64,000 bases of DNA from Lactobacillus mulieris. Its GTDB lineage: Bacteria > Bacillota > Bacilli > Lactobacillales > Lactobacillaceae. The position numbers and the translations under genes were made by a program. The stretch lies in NCBI RefSeq assembly GCF_007095465.1, contig NZ_SDGL01000007.1:46956-110955 (forward strand), written 5' to 3'. Numbering within the stretch: position 1 is the stretch's first letter; every line of letters begins with the position of its first letter. Of this stretch, positions 37,519 through 46,040 are shown piece by piece. Below the pieces are notes generated by a model. The model did no database searches, was not told the DNA's origin, and was given only the letters and a program-made list of their open reading frames with translations.

Positions 37519-38292
37519 TTAATCTCCATTTTCATTTGCAATCATTTGCTTGTTGTAAAGGGCTTGCCCCGCTTTTACTTCATCCCAAGTGCCAATTTTT
37601 GTATCTTCACCATAATAGCCATCTAACAAGCCTTTAGAAATAAGAACAGTTTGCTTATACGCAATTTTAGCATTCCATTCTGTAGTATCTGCATCCGCAA
37701 GTGAAGCATGTAATGCCGTTAATGGGTCCATTTCTTTTCCACCATTAGTGAAAAGTATGCCATGTGAGTTTAACAAGAATCCATTTCTTAATTGGCCTGC
37801 TTGAACTCGTTCTTTAATAATACCTGACATATATTGAGCTAAATCTTCAGTACATGCTGGATGCCACTTTAACGTCTTGATTTCTTTAAGCTTCTGAGTA
37901 GCTTCAGTGATATTGGGCATACTTAATCCAGTTGTTGCCCAGAACATTGATTGATCACTGTGTGCATGAAATACGCACTTAATATCTGGGCTTAAATCGT
38001 AAATAGCTTCATGCATATTAATTTCTCGTGTAAGATTACCAGTACCTGAAACAATTTTTCTAGTATGTGGTTCTATTACTAAAATCTGATCAGCAGTCAA
38101 ATGCCCCAAATAAGCTTCCGACATCATAGTAGGTGTCATTACATAGTATTCTTTTCCATTTTCATCATGAACACGAATACTAATATTACCACCAGCAATG
38201 TTAGTATCTCGTCTTTCCATGACTGTTCTAACTACTTTAGCTAAATCTTCACGTTCAAATTCAAATGGGATTCTACCTTTTGGAATCATCAT
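37519..38292 (-). CDS. Class II aldolase/adducin-family enzyme
   Basis: A 257-residue metal-dependent aldolase or epimerase of the FucA/RhaD/AraD family. Seen: GGNISIR (phosphate binding), the metal pair HAHSD (about 123-127), and a later NSHGIL. It is the final gene of the galactitol-type PTS operon and presumably cleaves the phosphorylated product. This differs from the usual galactitol route, which uses GatYZ or LacD. Confidence 0.82.
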   Translation of the reverse strand: MMIPKGRIPFEFEREDLAKVVRTVMERRDTNIAGGNISIRVHDENGKEYYVMTPTMMSEAYLGHLTADQILVIEPHTRKIVSGTGNLTREINMHEAIYDLSPDIKCVFHAHSDQSMFWATTGLSMPNITEATQKLKEIKTLKWHPACTEDLAQYMSGIIKERVQAGQLRNGFLLNSHGILFTNGGKEMDPLTALHASLADADTTEWNAKIAYKQTVLISKGLLDGYYGEDTKIGTWDEVKAGQALYNKQMIANENGD

Positions 38293-38311
38293 ATAACCTT
38301 TACCCCCTAAC

Positions 38312-38578
38312 TTACTTTTTGCGTTTATTACGTAGATAATTACAATTTTTTTCTTGACGCTTTTCTAACATTTCCTGCAACTTTTCTTTACGCTCTTTGT
38401 GCACTCTAGCATATTGAGGAAATACGATATTATCTCCATGATACTTAAAGATTAATCCAAGTATCATGGTAAATATATTTATCCACCATATTCCAGTAAT
38501 TAATGATGTAGTGAAAATTGCAAAAGCCACAAAACACACAAACGTCCAAAAGTATTTTGTATTAATTATCTTTTTCAT
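38312..38578 (-). CDS. Small membrane protein of the PTS operon, unknown
   Basis: 88 residues with two hydrophobic segments (about 8-28 and 30-46) and a strongly basic C-terminal half. I do not recognise it. It lies between the EIIC and aldolase genes with short gaps, so it is co-transcribed and may assist the permease. Confidence 0.6.
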   Translation of the reverse strand: MKKIINTKYFWTFVCFVAFAIFTTSLITGIWWINIFTMILGLIFKYHGDNIVFPQYARVHKERKEKLQEMLEKRQEKNCNYLRNKRKK

Positions 38579-38584
38579 AATGTT

Positions 38585-39949
38585 TTACTTTGCTTCTTTT
38601 TCAAAAGATTCATAGCGCTTGGCAGGTAATGGATTCTTTTTCATGTATCTATATAGAAGAATAAATAATGCAAGTAGTGTTACTAACCCAATAATTGCAA
38701 TAATATTAAATTTACCAGCTTGTGCAAATAAAAATCTTAAATCAGGTGCTTCAATTGAACTCCAAGTGACATGTGAGCCAGCTGGAACCTTTGCTGCTTT
38801 AGTTTCAGTGGCAAGCTTAGTAAATATATTTGAAAAGTAACTAGCACCATATAGAAACATAGGTTCATAAATAATACCTAAGACAATCATTCTAAGTAAA
38901 TTACCACCTGTAAGAAGCAATCCACCTACACCTATACAATAATTAATCACACCTGCAATAGGTAAAACGGTATTACCTGGTAAAATAGCAGCATAGATAA
39001 TTGAAACTGGAATCATCAATACCATTGTTACCCAAAGTTCTGTAGATTGTCCCAAAATAGGCCAATCCAAACCTATAACAACTTCACAACCTTTAACATG
39101 CTTCTTCATGAAATTACTCATTTGGGTACCAAATGGGGTTAAAGCATCCATAAAGAATTTAGCCATTGGTGGGAAGATTGCCATTACTGCACCAACTGTA
39201 ACAGCTAAGTTTAGTGCATCACCAATACTGTAGCGACCTGCTAATGCTAGAATCAACCCGATAATAGCACCCATTACAACTGGTTCTGAAAGAATACCAA
39301 TCTTCTTTTTTAAATCACGTGCATCCCATTTTCTATTAAATATAGGGATGTAGTTCATCAGCCAGTTAATAGGGAACATGATAGTTGCTGTAAATGCTTC
39401 AATATGAGTAGTAGTGACACCTGGTAAGCCAAAGTCGTTTTTAATTTCGTCAATCCACATGTCACCAAGTTTTAGCATAATAACAATTTGAATGCCTGCA
39501 CAGATAAATGCCCAAACCATTGAACCTGAAACTGAATAAACCATGTAAGCAGTTAGTGCTATCCCCCAAACATTCCACATATCTGCATTTAATGTCTTAG
39601 TCCATTTAGCAAGAAGCATCACTAGGTTAATAATAATTTCAACGGCAAAAAATATAAACGCCATTGGCCACGCCCAAGTTATCGCAGCAGCACCAGGCCA
39701 GCCAAAGTCAACTGATGGAAGATTAATACTAGTATATTTTGCCAAAGACTTAGCTGCTGGACTAACAGCGGTAGTTAATTGAGTAATAGCCATTGACATT
39801 CCAATAAAAACAGTGGCTAAATAAAGTCCTGAGAGAATCGCTTTACTTGGCTTCATTCCGAAAATTAAGCCAAGAATAATAATAAAAATCGGAATTAATA
39901 CTTGTGAGCCAACTCCCAATATACCTTGAACAACGCTATTCCAATCCAT
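38585..39949 (-). CDS. PTS galactitol-type EIIC permease
   Basis: A 454-residue membrane protein with 11-12 helices of the EIIC-Gat family: LIPIFIIILGLIFGMKPSKA at the N terminus, and LPGVTTTHIEAF and GLDWPILGQS further on. The imported polyol or sugar is unknown. AAGGAG lies ten bases ahead of the ATG. Order IIA-IIB-IIC as in gat operons. Confidence 0.87.
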   Translation of the reverse strand: MDWNSVVQGILGVGSQVLIPIFIIILGLIFGMKPSKAILSGLYLATVFIGMSMAITQLTTAVSPAAKSLAKYTSINLPSVDFGWPGAAAITWAWPMAFIFFAVEIIINLVMLLAKWTKTLNADMWNVWGIALTAYMVYSVSGSMVWAFICAGIQIVIMLKLGDMWIDEIKNDFGLPGVTTTHIEAFTATIMFPINWLMNYIPIFNRKWDARDLKKKIGILSEPVVMGAIIGLILALAGRYSIGDALNLAVTVGAVMAIFPPMAKFFMDALTPFGTQMSNFMKKHVKGCEVVIGLDWPILGQSTELWVTMVLMIPVSIIYAAILPGNTVLPIAGVINYCIGVGGLLLTGGNLLRMIVLGIIYEPMFLYGASYFSNIFTKLATETKAAKVPAGSHVTWSSIEAPDLRFLFAQAGKFNIIAIIGLVTLLALFILLYRYMKKNPLPAKRYESFEKEAK

Positions 39950-39978
39950 GAAATCTCATCTCCTTTAAAAGCAACGAG

Positions 39979-40299
39979 TTATTGATTGTTCTCAACTACT
40001 TCTTTAATCTTTTCATTTGCATCATCTTGACCCATTCCTGTCAACCATGGTAGACCAACTGTTGAATAAACATCATGTTCATCAAGTACTTCCTGCAATT
40101 CTTCATCTGCTGGAGCAATACCAATATATGCGATAATGCTTGGATCATTTTCAACTGTTGATTTAGCAGTTTCAATTGGCTTTGGCGTAGCTTTGGCTAC
40201 ACCATCAAGTCCTTGGTCCGTTAGAAAATCGTTAATCTTTTGAGAAACTTGAGGACTAGTTGCAACACCTGAACCACAACATACTAAAATAGTTTTCAT
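39979..40299 (-). CDS. PTS galactitol-type EIIB
   Basis: A 106-residue EIIB with the phospho-cysteine loop VCCGSGVATS at residues 6-15 and a KINDFL helix after it. The ATG at 40299 is chosen since the P-loop then starts at residue 6, as usual; a longer reading from 40320 adds seven residues. Confidence 0.86.
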   Translation of the reverse strand: MKTILVCCGSGVATSPQVSQKINDFLTDQGLDGVAKATPKPIETAKSTVENDPSIIAYIGIAPADEELQEVLDEHDVYSTVGLPWLTGMGQDDANEKIKEVVENNQ

Positions 40300-40325
40300 A
40301 ATACATACCTCATCTTTCATATAAC

Positions 40326-40781
40326 CTATTCTTCAAATTCGTGTACTAGAAGTTTATACATCTTCTCTTTGTCGGCTTCTTGGAAAGCGTTTACAAAGGT
40401 GTCATTTTGAAAAGCAGCCATTATTTTAGCAAGAAGTTTAGGCTGCTCTGCACCATTTTTAAGACCCAAAAACAAAAAGTATCTTGATGACATTTGACTA
40501 CTGTCACCCATTTGCTTTACATCTAGTAGCTTTCTAGTTTTAACTACATAGATAAAAGCTTTCTTTATGTACTTAGGATCAACATGTGGCAATGCGATTG
40601 ATATTTTCGAAAATTTTAATCCAGTTGGATACGATAATTCTCTTTTCTCAAGACCCGAAATATATCCTAAAGTTGCATATTCTTTTTTAATTACACGACC
40701 ACCAATCAAATCAAATAACTCTTGTTCATCTTGTACGTCAACCTCCAAATCAATCAAATCAGTATTAAACATTGAATTCAT
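40326..40781 (-). CDS. PTS EIIA (fructose/galactitol/mannitol type)
   Basis: A 151-residue EIIA of the PTS_EIIA_2 family with phospho-histidine in ISIALPHVD and the trailing FLFLGLKNGAEQPKLLAKIM. First gene of the operon, read from the homopolymer-spaced promoter upstream. Confidence 0.85.
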   Translation of the reverse strand: MNSMFNTDLIDLEVDVQDEQELFDLIGGRVIKKEYATLGYISGLEKRELSYPTGLKFSKISIALPHVDPKYIKKAFIYVVKTRKLLDVKQMGDSSQMSSRYFLFLGLKNGAEQPKLLAKIMAAFQNDTFVNAFQEADKEKMYKLLVHEFEE

Positions 40782-40816
40782 TTCTGCTCCCCCTCTCTTT
40801 GTTTCAATTTGTTCTT

Positions 40817-40830
40817 TGTTTACGCTTACA
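40817..40830. promoter_or_regulatory. cre site of the galactitol-type PTS operon
   Basis: On the minus strand TGTAAGCGTAAACA matches 13 of 14 cre positions. It begins at the edge of the -10 box. Confidence 0.65.
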
Positions 40831-40860
40831 TAATAAAAAAAAAAAAAAAAAAGATGTCAA
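40830..40860 (-). promoter_or_regulatory. PTS operon promoter with homopolymer spacer (T18)
   Basis: Minus strand: -35 TTGACA (40860-40855), then TC and a run of 18 T (plus-strand A18 at 40835-40852), the last of which begins the -10 TATTAT (40835-40830). The spacer is 19 bp, two more than optimal. Confidence 0.7.
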
Positions 40861-40879
40861 TATATTTTTGCTAAAAAGG

Positions 40880-40911
40880 ACAAAAAATGTTTTAGTTTGA
40901 ACATTTTTTGT
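40880..40911. promoter_or_regulatory. Candidate DeoR operator
   Basis: Perfect 12-bp inverted repeat, ACAAAAAATGTT and AACATTTTTTGT, with an 8-bp centre. It lies between the divergent promoters and overlaps the deoR-type -35 box. Confidence 0.65.
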
Positions 40912-40925
40912 TCGTGAGATAAAAT
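40897..40925 (+). promoter_or_regulatory. Promoter of the DeoR-PfkB pair
   Basis: -35 TTGAAC (40897-40902), 17-bp spacer, -10 TAAAAT (40920-40925). Confidence 0.6.
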
Positions 40926-40954
40926 AAACTTGAAATCAAAATTATGGAAACGAG

Positions 40955-41716
40955 ATGAGTTACTTGGTATTACATAAAAAAGAGCGGCAAGAAAAAATCA
41001 TTCTTTTACTTGCTAAATCAGGCTTTCTTACAACTAAGAGTTTGGCACAAAAAATTGGAGTTACGGAAGTAACTATTAGAAGAGACTTAACTGAATTAGC
41101 TAAAAAAAACGAAGTACAAAAAACATTCGGTGGTGCTAAGCCTAATGAAAAGCACTTAAATATTGAGTTTTCTACCCAACAGAAAATAAATGTTAATGTA
41201 CCACTAAAAAAGCAAATTGGTAAAAAACTGGCGGAGATAATCCCAAATAATTCAACGATATTCTTAGGGGCAGGTACTACTTTGCTTTATTCCATCGAAT
41301 ATTTATTAGATAAAAATATCAGCTTTATTACTAATAGTGTTCCAGCTTTTGAAAGATTAGCTTCAACAACTAGTCGAGTATTATCTACAGGTGGAGAACT
41401 ACATAAAAACACAGGTGAATTTCTGGGGCTTTTAGCTGAAAGAACTTTTGATGGCTTGAATATTGATTATGCATTATGTTCAACTAACGGAATTTTAGAT
41501 GACAATGTTACAACTAGCATTGATACAGAAGGTGCATTGCAAAATAAAGCCATTTTGCATTCCAAAAAAACTATTATTGTAGCTGATCATACGAAATTAG
41601 ATAGGTCAGATCTTATTACATTCAGAAGCTTAACAAATTTCGATATGTTAGTTACCGATAATGAAATTCAACCCCAATTAAAAAATAAGTATTCAAAGTA
41701 CACAAAGATTGTTTAA
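40955..41716 (+). CDS. DeoR-family transcriptional regulator
   Basis: A 253-residue repressor with an N-terminal DeoR helix-turn-helix (TTKSLAQKIGVTEVTIRRDL, about 27-46) and a C-terminal sugar-phosphate sensor domain (GAGTTLLYSIEYL; STNGILDD; DHTKLDRSDL). It is divergent from the PTS operon it probably controls and co-transcribed with the kinase gene. Confidence 0.9.
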   Translation: MSYLVLHKKERQEKIILLLAKSGFLTTKSLAQKIGVTEVTIRRDLTELAKKNEVQKTFGGAKPNEKHLNIEFSTQQKINVNVPLKKQIGKKLAEIIPNNSTIFLGAGTTLLYSIEYLLDKNISFITNSVPAFERLASTTSRVLSTGGELHKNTGEFLGLLAERTFDGLNIDYALCSTNGILDDNVTTSIDTEGALQNKAILHSKKTIIVADHTKLDRSDLITFRSLTNFDMLVTDNEIQPQLKNKYSKYTKIV

Positions 41717-41737
41717 TACATATGAATGAGGCTTATC

Positions 41738-42691
41738 ATGATAGTTACAATTACAGTAAATCCTTCGGTTGATAAATTATATAAAATAACTAAGTTAATA
41801 CCTAACAGTCTTAATAGAGTTAAAGTCGAAAAGAAAATGGTTGGTGGAAAAGGAATAAATGCTGCTAGAGTTGCTTCATTACTTGGAACCCCAACAGTTG
41901 CAACTGGTTTTATTGGTGGTCAAAATGGTAACTTTATTTTAAAGGAAGCCGATAATGACAAATACTTATCTGGTTTTATAGAAACAAATAAAGAAACTAG
42001 AAATTGCTTAACAATTGTAGATGAGTGCGATAAAAAAACTGAAATAAATGAAAATGGGCTACCCCTTTCTCCTACTTATTATCAGAAACTTAAAGACAAA
42101 ATAATAAAGACTATAAAGGAATGCGATATTTCTGCAATATCAATAAATGGCAGCTTACCAGAGGGGCTAGATTATAATTTTTACATTGAATTAATCAATG
42201 CCATACGTACTGCTAATTCTAATTGCAAAGTTTTAGTTGATAGTTCTGGTAATATAATCAATTCATTATTGTCACAAAATTGCATACCTGACATAATAAA
42301 GCCAAATGAACATGAAATTGCTGAATATTTGAATATTCCAGTAACAACGAATATTGATATATTATTGAGTCATTTGTGCAATGATAAAAAGCTAGAAAAA
42401 ATACCATTAATTTTTATCTCTTTAGGTTCAAAAGGCGCATTAATTAAGCATAATAAGGAATATTATTTTGCCTCCAATAAGCCGATAACTCCAATTAATA
42501 CAGAGGGATCAGGTGATTCAATGGTAGGAGGCATCTTATCAGGTATTGATAAAAAGTTTGATATTGAAAGAGTTATCAAGAATGCTTGTGCTGCTGGTAC
42601 AGCTAACGCACTAAACATAAAGACAGGTTACATTAATGTGGAAACTTTTAATAAAGTCAAAAATGAAATTAATATTTCTAAATTGAAGTAA
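41738..42691 (+). CDS. PfkB-family sugar-phosphate kinase (1-phosphofructokinase/LacC-like)
   Basis: A 317-residue kinase: TVNPSVDKLY and GGKGINAARVASLLG at the N terminus, with the C-terminal catalytic motif NTEGSGDSMVGG. GSGD replaces the common GAGD but keeps the catalytic aspartate. The ATG at 41738 follows GAGG. It likely phosphorylates the product of the divergent PTS before aldol cleavage. Confidence 0.85.
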   Translation: MIVTITVNPSVDKLYKITKLIPNSLNRVKVEKKMVGGKGINAARVASLLGTPTVATGFIGGQNGNFILKEADNDKYLSGFIETNKETRNCLTIVDECDKKTEINENGLPLSPTYYQKLKDKIIKTIKECDISAISINGSLPEGLDYNFYIELINAIRTANSNCKVLVDSSGNIINSLLSQNCIPDIIKPNEHEIAEYLNIPVTTNIDILLSHLCNDKKLEKIPLIFISLGSKGALIKHNKEYYFASNKPITPINTEGSGDSMVGGILSGIDKKFDIERVIKNACAAGTANALNIKTGYINVETFNKVKNEINISKLK

Positions 42692-42726
42692 ACTAGATGC
42701 TTCTGGAAAAAATAAATGATAAGCAA

Positions 42727-42925
42727 AAAATATAAAAACGATAAAACCAAATTGGTTAATTGCTTTTATAATGAAGAAGATAACTATTGCATTGATTGAC
42801 AAGGTTTTCACGTCAAGTTCAAAAAGTATAAAAAGCAAAAATATAGATGTAATTTTCAATTTAAATTATGCAAAACATATGAATTTCAGCTAGCTAAAGA
42901 ACTAGCCAAGACAAGTACAATATAA
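42727..42925 (+). pseudogene. Probable transposase remnant with in-frame stop
   Basis: A plus-strand frame of about 65 codons carries one internal TGA: it reads KTKLVNCFYNEEDNYCI before the stop and KFKKYKKQKYRCNFQFKLC after it. Spaced cysteines and basic pattern recall a transposase segment, but the family is not certain. Confidence 0.3.
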
Positions 42926-42972
42926 TCCCAACTGGCAATATCTAAAGGAAAAGATGAAAAACTATTCAAAGT

Positions 42973-43010
42973 GCAAAAAGGGTACCTGTTGTAGCAGGTA
43001 CCCTTTTTGC
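42973..43010. terminator. Strong intrinsic terminator
   Basis: Perfect 16-bp stem, GCAAAAAGGGTACCTG and CAGGTACCCTTTTTGC, with a 6-nt loop; works in both directions. It closes the DeoR-kinase transcript after the remnant. Confidence 0.85.
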
Positions 43011-43118
43011 ATGTTCAACTTAGTTGCTTTTATTATAGCGCATTTATATCTTTTATGGAATCTATTTTCTGATAAGTGCTTTTTCATAGCGCTATATCAG
43101 ATGAATCGACTTTTTTCT

Positions 43119-43744
43119 TTATCTTAAGTTATTCAAATTGAGTTTTACTTCTTGATAGACTTGCTGCAAGTGATACTCTAGCGCCTTTTTTGCTTCTGGA
43201 TAATTGCGTTCTTTTATCCATTTGATAATTTCTTTGTGTTCAACAATTGAACGAGCCATCCGTGTCTGACTATTAGCGTTAATATAGCGAGTGCGATCAA
43301 CCTGACTACGAATAATATGTTGAAACTGCGCTAACACTGGCCGATTAGCCACATGAGTAATTAAGCGGTGCAAGTGGATATCAACCTGCAAATATTCATC
43401 CCAGTCGCCATCAGCAAAAGCTTTGTCAAAGTCATCCAGCAACTGATTCAACTCTTCGGTAGGAATTGAATTGATAGTTTTTTGCAAAGAATATGTCTCC
43501 AGCATCGTCCGCAGTTCATAGATTTCTTGCACATTTTCATGAGTTAATGGCGTCACTAAATATACCCCCCAACTTGCTTAACTAAACCTTCACCCATCAA
43601 GCTGACCAGTGCTTCGCGAATCGGCGTCCGACTAACACCAATTTCACTAGTTAAGCTATTTTCTGATAAGCTAGTGCCTGCAGCAAAATCATTTTTTAAG
43701 ATTTTTTCTTTAATATATGAGTAAGCCTGTTCTTTCAAGCTCAT
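43119..43744 (-). pseudogene. GntR (FadR/FCD) regulator split by a frameshift in a G6 tract
   Basis: The N-terminal winged helix (residues 1-62, LTSEIGVSRTPIREAL) stops at a TAG right after GGGGGG (plus-strand C6 at 43565-43570). One extra G would restore QVGGVYLVTPLT and continue into a 145-residue FCD domain (VDIHLHRLITHVANRP carries metal-site histidines). The sequence is either inactive, phase-variable or a read error. It is the last gene of the permease-dehydrogenase operon and its likely regulator. Confidence 0.85.
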
Positions 43745-43756
43745 CGAATCATCTCA

Positions 43757-44752
43757 TTATTTCACCAAGTTTTTACAAGTCCCATTTTCACTCATTTCGT
43801 GGAAATTATCAAAACTAATTGAAATCATATCTTCAAGTGCTGGTTCAGTAAATGATCCCATATGAGGTGTAAGCAACACTCTTGGATATAGCTTCATGAG
43901 CTCTTTTACATCTTCATTAGGAATCTCATCCAAGCTAGCAAACTTGTGCGCCATAATTTCTGTTTCATCAATTACAACGTCTGCGGCATAGCCAGCGATT
44001 TCTTCGCTTTCAACTGCTGCTTTAATTGCCTTAGTGTCACCTAATTCACCACGAGCAGTATTTACTAAGAAGGCTGTCTTTTTCATCTTCTTCAAAAAAT
44101 CTGCATTGACTAAGTTCTCATTCTTACATGGGAAATATGGTACGTGAATTGAAACAACGTCTGACTTTTTCAAAAGTTCATCTGAGCTTACGAATTCAAC
44201 ATATTGCTTAGCAAAATCACTTGGATATGGGTCATAAGCCAACACCTTAGCTCCCATAGCCTTCCAAAGCTTACCTTCAATTGCACCAATCTTGCCAGCA
44301 CCATAAATACCAACTGTTAACTTTTGATATTCATTACTAAAGAATCTTGGATGCATAGTAAAATCGCCACCATGAACACTTTGAATTGCTTCAACGGTAT
44401 GCCGTACCATACTTGCACCTAAATCAAAAGCTAAGTTAGCAACTGCATATGGTGAATAGTTTGGCACGCGCGCAATAGTAATACCTAAGTCTTTCGCAGC
44501 AGCTAAATCATAGTGATTATAGCCAACTGAACGCGTGAAGACCCAGTTAATACCATAACTCTTGAACTGTTCAAGGTTTTTTCGATCACAAACACAGTTT
44601 CCTCTAGTCAAAACCGCATCGCAGCCTTCAGCTTCATCAGCATTATCATGCGTTAAAAACTCTTCTACTAATTTCAAGTCATAGTTATATTTGTTTAACT
44701 TTTCAAAATAAGGCTTTTCAATTGGACGAACACCGTAACAAACAATTTTCAT
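43757..44752 (-). CDS. D-2-hydroxyacid dehydrogenase (D-lactate/2-hydroxyisocaproate type)
   Basis: A 331-residue NAD-dependent enzyme. Seen: the nucleotide loop GIYGAGKIGA (about 147-156), catalytic Arg in NTARGEL, a Glu in DVVIDETE, and catalytic His in LLTPHMGSF. It reduces 2-oxoacids to D-2-hydroxyacids. The ATG at 44752 (MKIVCYGV) is preferred to a GTG twelve bases earlier. Coupled to an AEC permease, it may serve uptake or export of a hydroxyacid. Confidence 0.9.
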   Translation of the reverse strand: MKIVCYGVRPIEKPYFEKLNKYNYDLKLVEEFLTHDNADEAEGCDAVLTRGNCVCDRKNLEQFKSYGINWVFTRSVGYNHYDLAAAKDLGITIARVPNYSPYAVANLAFDLGASMVRHTVEAIQSVHGGDFTMHPRFFSNEYQKLTVGIYGAGKIGAIEGKLWKAMGAKVLAYDPYPSDFAKQYVEFVSSDELLKKSDVVSIHVPYFPCKNENLVNADFLKKMKKTAFLVNTARGELGDTKAIKAAVESEEIAGYAADVVIDETEIMAHKFASLDEIPNEDVKELMKLYPRVLLTPHMGSFTEPALEDMISISFDNFHEMSENGTCKNLVK

Positions 44753-44771
44753 AATATAGTACACTTTCTAT

Positions 44772-45845
44772 TTAATGAAACAAACCAACTTGGTTAAGAA
44801 TTGACAAAATAGCAATCCAGACTGGCATCATAACAACTGCCACAATAGTCGATAAAAATGAAGCGTTAGATGAAAGCACCGCATTACGGTTGTAGTTAAT
44901 CGCATAAGCTGATGCGACAGCAGCGGTTGGTGTTGCCATCATAATAACAATTGTAGCAATTGCAACGTAGTTAAGACTCAAGATATGAACACTTTCAAGT
45001 AAAAGTAGCACAATCAAGTTAAATAATGGTACAAGCAAAACTTTATTAAATGAGTAATACCAACTTAACTTATTAGAAGCAACTTCCTTAAATGGAATTG
45101 ATCCCAAAGTACACCCTATTGCCAGCCACGCAAGTGGTGAAGCAAGTCCAGCCAAGTAATTAAGTGGCTTCCATAACCAGACAGCGGTTTGATCAATCCG
45201 ATAAAAAGCTACATGAGCCATTCCACCAATCGCAAATCCATTCTTCATTGCTGGCACTGTGACTTGTGGTACATAGCTTTGGAAAAGCCACATAAATAAA
45301 CCTAAGAAAGTAGCAATAACAATTGTATTTTTGAACATCTTTTCGATATTTTTAACAGTCATCTTCAAGCCACTCATTTTAATATAAGCATATGAATATA
45401 AAAATATTCGATAGCCAATATTAAATAATGAACTATAAATAACCCCTTCAGGGCCTAAAATAGCACCAACAATCGGAATTCCAAAGAAAGTAGTTGAACC
45501 GAAAGTGGTTAAAATTGCCATAGTATCACGCCGATCTTTCTTTTCATTTATGTAGAGTAAAGGAGTTAAGAAGATAAAGATAATATAAATTAAAATCCCC
45601 CAAACCAAGACACCCATCCCTTGATGCATTGATTTCTGATCGATGGGTTGCATAAAAGAGTTAAAAGCTAGGGCTGGAACAGACACTGATAAAACAACTT
45701 TAGTTAAAACTTTATTGAAATTTTCACCAAAAACGCCCTTTCTACGCAAATAATATCCTAGTAAAACAATAAAAATGGTAGAAGTTATAGCACTAACAAT
45801 TGGCATGTTAGTGAAAGTCTTCTCAATTGCTGAAAAAATATCCAT
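44772..45845 (-). CDS. AEC-family permease (malate permease/auxin efflux carrier type)
   Basis: A 357-residue membrane protein with about ten helices in two repeats. In lactic acid bacteria AEC proteins such as MleP move malate or related carboxylates. First gene of the operon with the 2-hydroxyacid dehydrogenase and the GntR gene. A GntR-type palindrome lies 33 bp upstream. Confidence 0.83.
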   Translation of the reverse strand: MDIFSAIEKTFTNMPIVSAITSTIFIVLLGYYLRRKGVFGENFNKVLTKVVLSVSVPALAFNSFMQPIDQKSMHQGMGVLVWGILIYIIFIFLTPLLYINEKKDRRDTMAILTTFGSTTFFGIPIVGAILGPEGVIYSSLFNIGYRIFLYSYAYIKMSGLKMTVKNIEKMFKNTIVIATFLGLFMWLFQSYVPQVTVPAMKNGFAIGGMAHVAFYRIDQTAVWLWKPLNYLAGLASPLAWLAIGCTLGSIPFKEVASNKLSWYYSFNKVLLVPLFNLIVLLLLESVHILSLNYVAIATIVIMMATPTAAVASAYAINYNRNAVLSSNASFLSTIVAVVMMPVWIAILSILNQVGLFH

Positions 45846-45877
45846 AATATATAAACCTTCTTTTTAGCATATTTTGC

Positions 45878-45887
45878 TTGTATACAA
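45878..45887. promoter_or_regulatory. GntR-type operator candidate
   Basis: The palindrome TTGTATACAA has the GTATAC core common to FadR-subfamily GntR operators. It lies ahead of the AEC gene, whose operon contains the split GntR gene. Confidence 0.5.
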
Positions 45888-46040
45888 CTTGTATTCTAGT
45901 CTTTTTTTATCAAAAATTAATAGTGATTATTATCACATTCACAATCTTACGATTATAATTTCTGTCAACTCAGCAACAAAAAAGCCAATACATCCCGTTC
46001 CAATAAACGAAACATATCAGCAATTTAAAACATTCCACTT

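Noticed and set aside
45908..45913. TTGATA as -35 box of the AEC operon
   Set aside because: No -10 box at an acceptable distance could be found.
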